From the NCBI GenBank assembly GCA_964030475.1, contig CAXIPT010000001.1, positions 17,280,269 through 17,344,268 on the forward strand: 64,000 bases of DNA, given 5' to 3'. Every line of letters begins with the position of its first letter. The first letter of the stretch is position 1. Origin of the DNA: Tethya wilhelma. Taxonomy: Eukaryota > Porifera > Demospongiae > Tethyida > Tethyidae. The translations under genes and the position numbers were made by a program. The notes beneath the pieces were generated by a model. The model did not search any database, was not told where the DNA came from, and was given only the letters and a program-made list of their open reading frames with translations. Of the stretch, positions 57,341 through 63,300 are shown piece after piece.

Positions 57341-60300
57341 TGTGAGTGGGTGAGTTAACTGTTCCTCATATGTAGGTATCATGTTTGAACAAATATTTGA
57401 GTCAGTTGATGAAAGTGATGGAGCTGTTGAGGTGTGTATGAGTGCAAGTTGTGTACGTGATGAAAGTGTGACCATTTCAGTAGAATCACAAGATGGAACT
57501 GCTCTAGGTTAGAGAGTATATTTAGACAATACATCAATTCACTCATGATTTTGGGGATTAATGTTACTGTCCTCGTATTTGCCTGTAGCCTCTAGTGACT
57601 ATGTTGCTATCAATCAAGAATTGTCCTTCAACCAGAACTCAAATCGTCAATGTATTGAAGTCTCTATCACTGATGACACTGTTGTGGAAGAAACAGAAGA
57701 TTTTCTCATTCGACTAAGCAGCTCTGATATCGACATTTTCCCTGGTGCAGCATCTGTAACTCTGATGATCACAGATGATGATGGTAAGAGTTTTTTTAAT
57801 GACAAAACTTTTATCTTTGATATTATAATAATGCTTAATTCTTATCTACTACTCAGTTGTGACAGTAGGATTGGAGAACACTGCATATTCTGTTCAAGAA
57901 AGTGATACTGTTACAGTATGTGTATCTATTGCTGGAGGCAGTACTGATAGAGATGTGGTAGTAACTCTTCACACTATGAATATCAATCAAGGTATAAAAT
58001 TAATAGTGTACACAGAGGCATGTTGAAATTGAGTGAAAAAAAATCATTGTTAGAACTTTTCTCTGTAGGTGTTGGTGTATTTGCTGCAACTGCTGAGGAC
58101 TATGAATCTGTTGTGGTTGACCTGTCATTTGGTCCCACATCCCTTGAAGATTGTACTGACATCTCTATCAGTGGTGACCTTCTCTTTGAGGGAAATGAAG
58201 TATTTACTGTACAACTGAGCACTGATGACCAGCAAGTTGTGTTCAATCCTGAGTCTGCGAGTGTCACCATTCTTGATAATAACGGTAATTAAATCCCTCT
58301 CTTTCTTACAATATAGTATGTACTGAAGTTGCTTGTTGTTTTTTTTTCATCCGAATACACATAAACTTGCCTTCTTGGTTCTAAAGGAGCTAGGGTTGGA
58401 TTTATCCCATCGGCATTCTCTGTTCGAGAGCAAGATGGAATGGGAATGGTTTGTCTGACCTTCTCTGGAATGAGAGAAAGAGCCATCACCATTAGTCTCC
58501 AGAGTGAGGATGTCTCAGCCACAGGTACACACACATTACAGTTTTATGATAACTTGAATTTTACTACTTGTGTTTGTTGTTATAGAGGGTACAGACTATG
58601 TATCACTACCGTCTGAGGTCACTGTTCAACCAATAGAGAGAATGCGGTGCATTTCCATTGTGATAAATGATGATGAAACTCTCGAAACAGATGAGGCGTT
58701 TCGAGTTACCTTGTCATCGGAAGTTAATAATCTAATCTTGAGTCCTCCCACTGCTACTTTCACCATAAGAGACAATGATGGTATGTTCTAATACTCATTG
58801 ATATGATGTTTTAATTCATGCTGTCTACTCTCTGGATGGTATACACATACAAATAGATGTTACAGTTAGCTTTGAGCAAACTGATATCACTGTCGAAGAA
58901 CAACAACAAGCTGTCACAGTCTGTGTTAATCTTAGCAATGAAGCAGAGAGAGAAGTAGTAGTTGGCCTTGAAAGAAATCACATAACAACAGAAGGTAAGG
59001 AAAGATAGACATTTAAGAGCTGAAACAGGCTCTCCTCTTTGAAAGGTTTAGTTCACTTGACAACTGCTGTAATGCTCTCTATTGATTCTCTACATGGCTG
59101 TTCTTTAGATCAAGATTTCAGTGGCAACGAAGGTGCCTCTATAGAAGTGGTCTTTTCTACTGAGACACTACAAGTTTGTGTGGACATTTTGATCAACAAT
59201 GACAACCTACTTGAAGAGAGTGAAAGCTTTACAGTGGAGCTGTCTTCCACTGACCTAGCTGTCTCTATTGACTCGGCCAGGGATACTACAACAGTCAACA
59301 TCATAGATGATGAAGAGGGAAGACTTAATCTTGACCGAAGCATGGAGACAATCATGGAGGGAGAGGGTGTTCAAGTGATGGTTTGTGCTGTCCTGATGAG
59401 CAGTGGACCAAGAGAAGCAAATGTTATTGCCATTGTGCGGACAGAAGATGGAACAGCAATAAGTGGTCTGTTAATGCACTGTTGCATGAAGCATAAAAAA
59501 ATTGTGGTTTTATGCTTGTGTTAATTCTTTCAGGGAGAGACTATGAGGCAGTTTCAACTGAGATTGCCTTCCTCCCAGCTGATCAAGAGACTCCAAAGTG
59601 TGTCTCTGTCAGTATACTCGATGATGAGGCTCTTGAGGCTGATGAAGAATTCACTGTGAATATTGACACTGGATTTGATTCTGTCCAGATTGCTCCAACA
59701 AGGCAGACAACCATTGTCATTGTCAGCAATGATGGTGAGTGTGCATGCATGCATGGACGGTATGAATATTTTTGAATAACCCAAAGAGTAGCTGGTATGG
59801 TTTTCATAATAGTCTTTAATTTTTACATAATACATTATTCATGGTATTTCTATGTTTGTGTGCAGATCTATCAATTGGTTTCGAGAATTCCGTGTATATG
59901 GGCATAGAAGGATCAGCTGTTCAAATTTGTGCTGTTTTGGCTGGATCTATTGAAAGAGACGTAATGATTTCGATTTCAACTCAACCAGATACTGCTCAAG
60001 GTAATTATTAAATTGTAACTTTCAGTGTGCTGACATGACAGTACTTTGGCACTGTGACTTTATAAGAGATATGCAGGAGATTGGGTGTATGTATTAATCG
60101 TTTCAATTTTAGTTGGTTTTTTTTGTTGTTGTTCCTCTCATTTTTCAGAGGTCGTTGATTACATTGGTCTCACTACCGAGCCTCTCCTCTTCAGTCATCA
60201 GTCGCAGGTCCTGCCACACCGCAGCTGTACTTCAGTTCAGATTGTGGCCGATACTGTGCTTGAAATACCGGAAACTTTTGTTGTTTCCTTGGCAACTGAT

Positions 60301-63300
60301 GATCCTAATGTGGTGTTGGCTTCACCTGCTACTGTGATTACCAGAGATGTATGTATTATTATTGATAATAAAACCTTTTTTTAATCATTTTTGAAGGATA
60401 TTTTGTCTAAAATTTTTGTACAGATGTTTGGAATTATTGAACTGTCAGAGGAACTTTTGGATATTGCTATGTCTGGTGATAGGACAGACACTAATATTCG
60501 TATCATTTCAGATGGACTTGAGAACATTGCCAATTTTGTGTCTATTCCAGAATCTCAGCTAGAGAATGAGGTATATACTGTCAGGTTGAACTTGTATATA
60601 TTTGACCGAACAAGGTACTGATGTTGTTTGCATGGTGTATTGTAGGCTCTTGTTGTTCAACCGATTGTTGAGATTGTCGACACAGTCCAGTCATGGCCAG
60701 AAGAAGTGCTTCAGATGCAATCTTCAAGGTTAGACTTTGTGCACGTCATTCAGCTATGCTTTGTTACCTAGCTAGTACGTTGGTTGTTTTACCTTGAGTC
60801 TATAGCATACAGCTGGACTATCAATCATGATTTTAATGTGTACATGTATACATACGTACAGGATTGTTTCGGCATTTGAACAAACAATGGAAGGATTTGT
60901 CCAAAAGGAAAATTTTGTTCGATTTGAGGCCTTGTTTTCTAATATAGCAGTCTTAGCACAACAGGTATATGTTCAGTGAGTGTTGCACTAATTGAAGTGA
61001 TATTGATAATAGGACTTTCCTTCTTGTATGTAGACTACTGCAAATGAATCCAATGATTTAGTGCACATCTCACCTTTTGACTTCTTTACAAGTATCTTTC
61101 TACCTTCATCTGCTTTCAATGAACTCACTGAAGCTGTCTTCTTCATAATCTATGCCAACTCGTCTCTCTTTCCACTCGGAGAATCTTCAGCTTTTGACAA
61201 TTTTAGAGTAGGATTGCCAGTTATTGGAGCAACAATAGTAGGAGAAGACCAACAAACTGGAGGATTTCAAGAGCCAGTGGTGACTGTCTTTAAGCTCACC
61301 CGACCTGTAAGACAAGTTAACATCTTTTGCTTAAATTTTCTGTTTGTTAATTCATGTGTCTTGTCTAAATTGTTCTGTGAATTTGTGATTCTTTCAACAT
61401 GCAGACAAGCAATGCAATGTGTGTCTTTTGGGATACTACACTCAATGGTTAGCAATGTGAATGATATTGGATACCTGTTGTGATAATGCCACAATACACA
61501 AATATTTCCCCTCTCATCTCTAGATGGACTTGGCCAATGGAGTGCAGAAGGTATCACCACGGAACCAATATCTCGGAATGGAACAGTCACCTGTCAAAGT
61601 AGCCACTTGACCAACTTTGCCGTTCTTGTTGTAAGTTATATGTTGGTTTGTGTATTGTTTTCAATATGAGCATGTGCGAATAACATTGTGTTGATTTGTA
61701 ATACAGAGTAATGACCCATTGGTGTGTGGAGAGAATGAGGCACAAGATGGATTCATTTGTGTGTGTCTAAGTGGATTCCGACGTGATGGCTCACTCCTGG
61801 ATTGCATTGGTAAATCGTCCTCACTTTTGTACATCTCTGTATCAAATTGTGCATCTAAGAGCATAACCATCATATTTAACTGTTACCCTTTACCATGCAG
61901 ATGTTGATGAATGCATTGAGAGCCAGCCATGTGACACAAATGCCCAGTGTTTCAACACTCTAGGTAGCTATGTCTGTGAGTGTGATGAAGGCTTCACTGG
62001 AGATGGAGAAACTTGTACTAGAAGTTAGTTATATGATGGAACCTCTATATGCTTAACATGCAATAAATTAGTATATAGCCTCATGCTAACATTATGTTTT
62101 GCATCTCTTCTCCTATCCCATCCAGTCATTGGTTTCTGTCTGTTTGATACGACTGTTAGTGAGTTTGGAGAGTACAATTGGACGACTACTGGACCCAATA
62201 TGACAGTGAGCCAAGATTGTCAGTTTGGAAATATTGATGACACAGTGAGAGTGACCCGGTTGTGTGATGCACTTGGAGAGTGGGGTGCAGTCGTGAATGA
62301 TGACCTCTGCTTCACCGAAATCACTCTTACCTATCAAAATATAGGCAGGGTAAGCATATTGTTTAAGATGTTAGTATATAAATTTTATAAAATTTGTGTT
62401 GTTATCTAGTTAATCTATTGTCTTAATTGTGTGTCTTTGTATTTGTTCAGGTTGGAGTGAGTGGAGAGGACCTTGTTGGACCAGTACGTGAGCTCAGTAT
62501 GGTCGTGAATGAGACACAGAGAGTGAACCAGATTGAGATCAATTTTGAGGTGGTGGTGGCCATTTTGGTCAACACTAGCACCAAGATTAATGCCTCTTTC
62601 CTCCAAGTGCAACAGGGAGGTCCATCGGTCATCACCTTGGAAGAAGGAATTGCTGTGAGTTGTTTACATCCATGAGTGATCACATATCAAAAATTATTTA
62701 GTACATGGCTTGTTGGTGCTTTAAAACTCATTTATTCATGATTTTTAGATTTCATCATTTTACTTGGAAATTATCCACAATGTCACTACTTGGCCTTCGG
62801 ATGTTATAAGTGATAACTCCTCAGAGTAAGTTCAGTGCATGTTTACTATTGACTGCACTGTGCCTACTGTCTCTTGTTCTTATTGGCAATGCCTTTCATA
62901 AGCTAAAAATATTGATATTTTTGAAGAATTATAGAGTCATTTGAGATTGTGCTCACTGCATCGCCCCTACCCCTACTTGGAGACAACAATACATCTTTTA
63001 ATGAAACTGTTACTGTATTGGATTTGACCAGGATAGATTCAGCTGCCACTGTTGAGATAGTGAGTGACTGATGAAGATTCTTGTTAAGACTCTGTTATGG
63101 TTGTATGGGCCTTTTTGTCATTTGTATATATAGTCATCTATGGAATAAATATGTATGTATGTCATGCAGGTACCATTGGAAGAGCTCCAACAAAATGGCA
63201 GAAGTTTCACAATAAGCACCCCCAATGACAATTGTAAGAATTGATCTAACAATCTGTAGTGCACCAAGTCATTCATATGCATGATTTGATTGTGCTTCTT

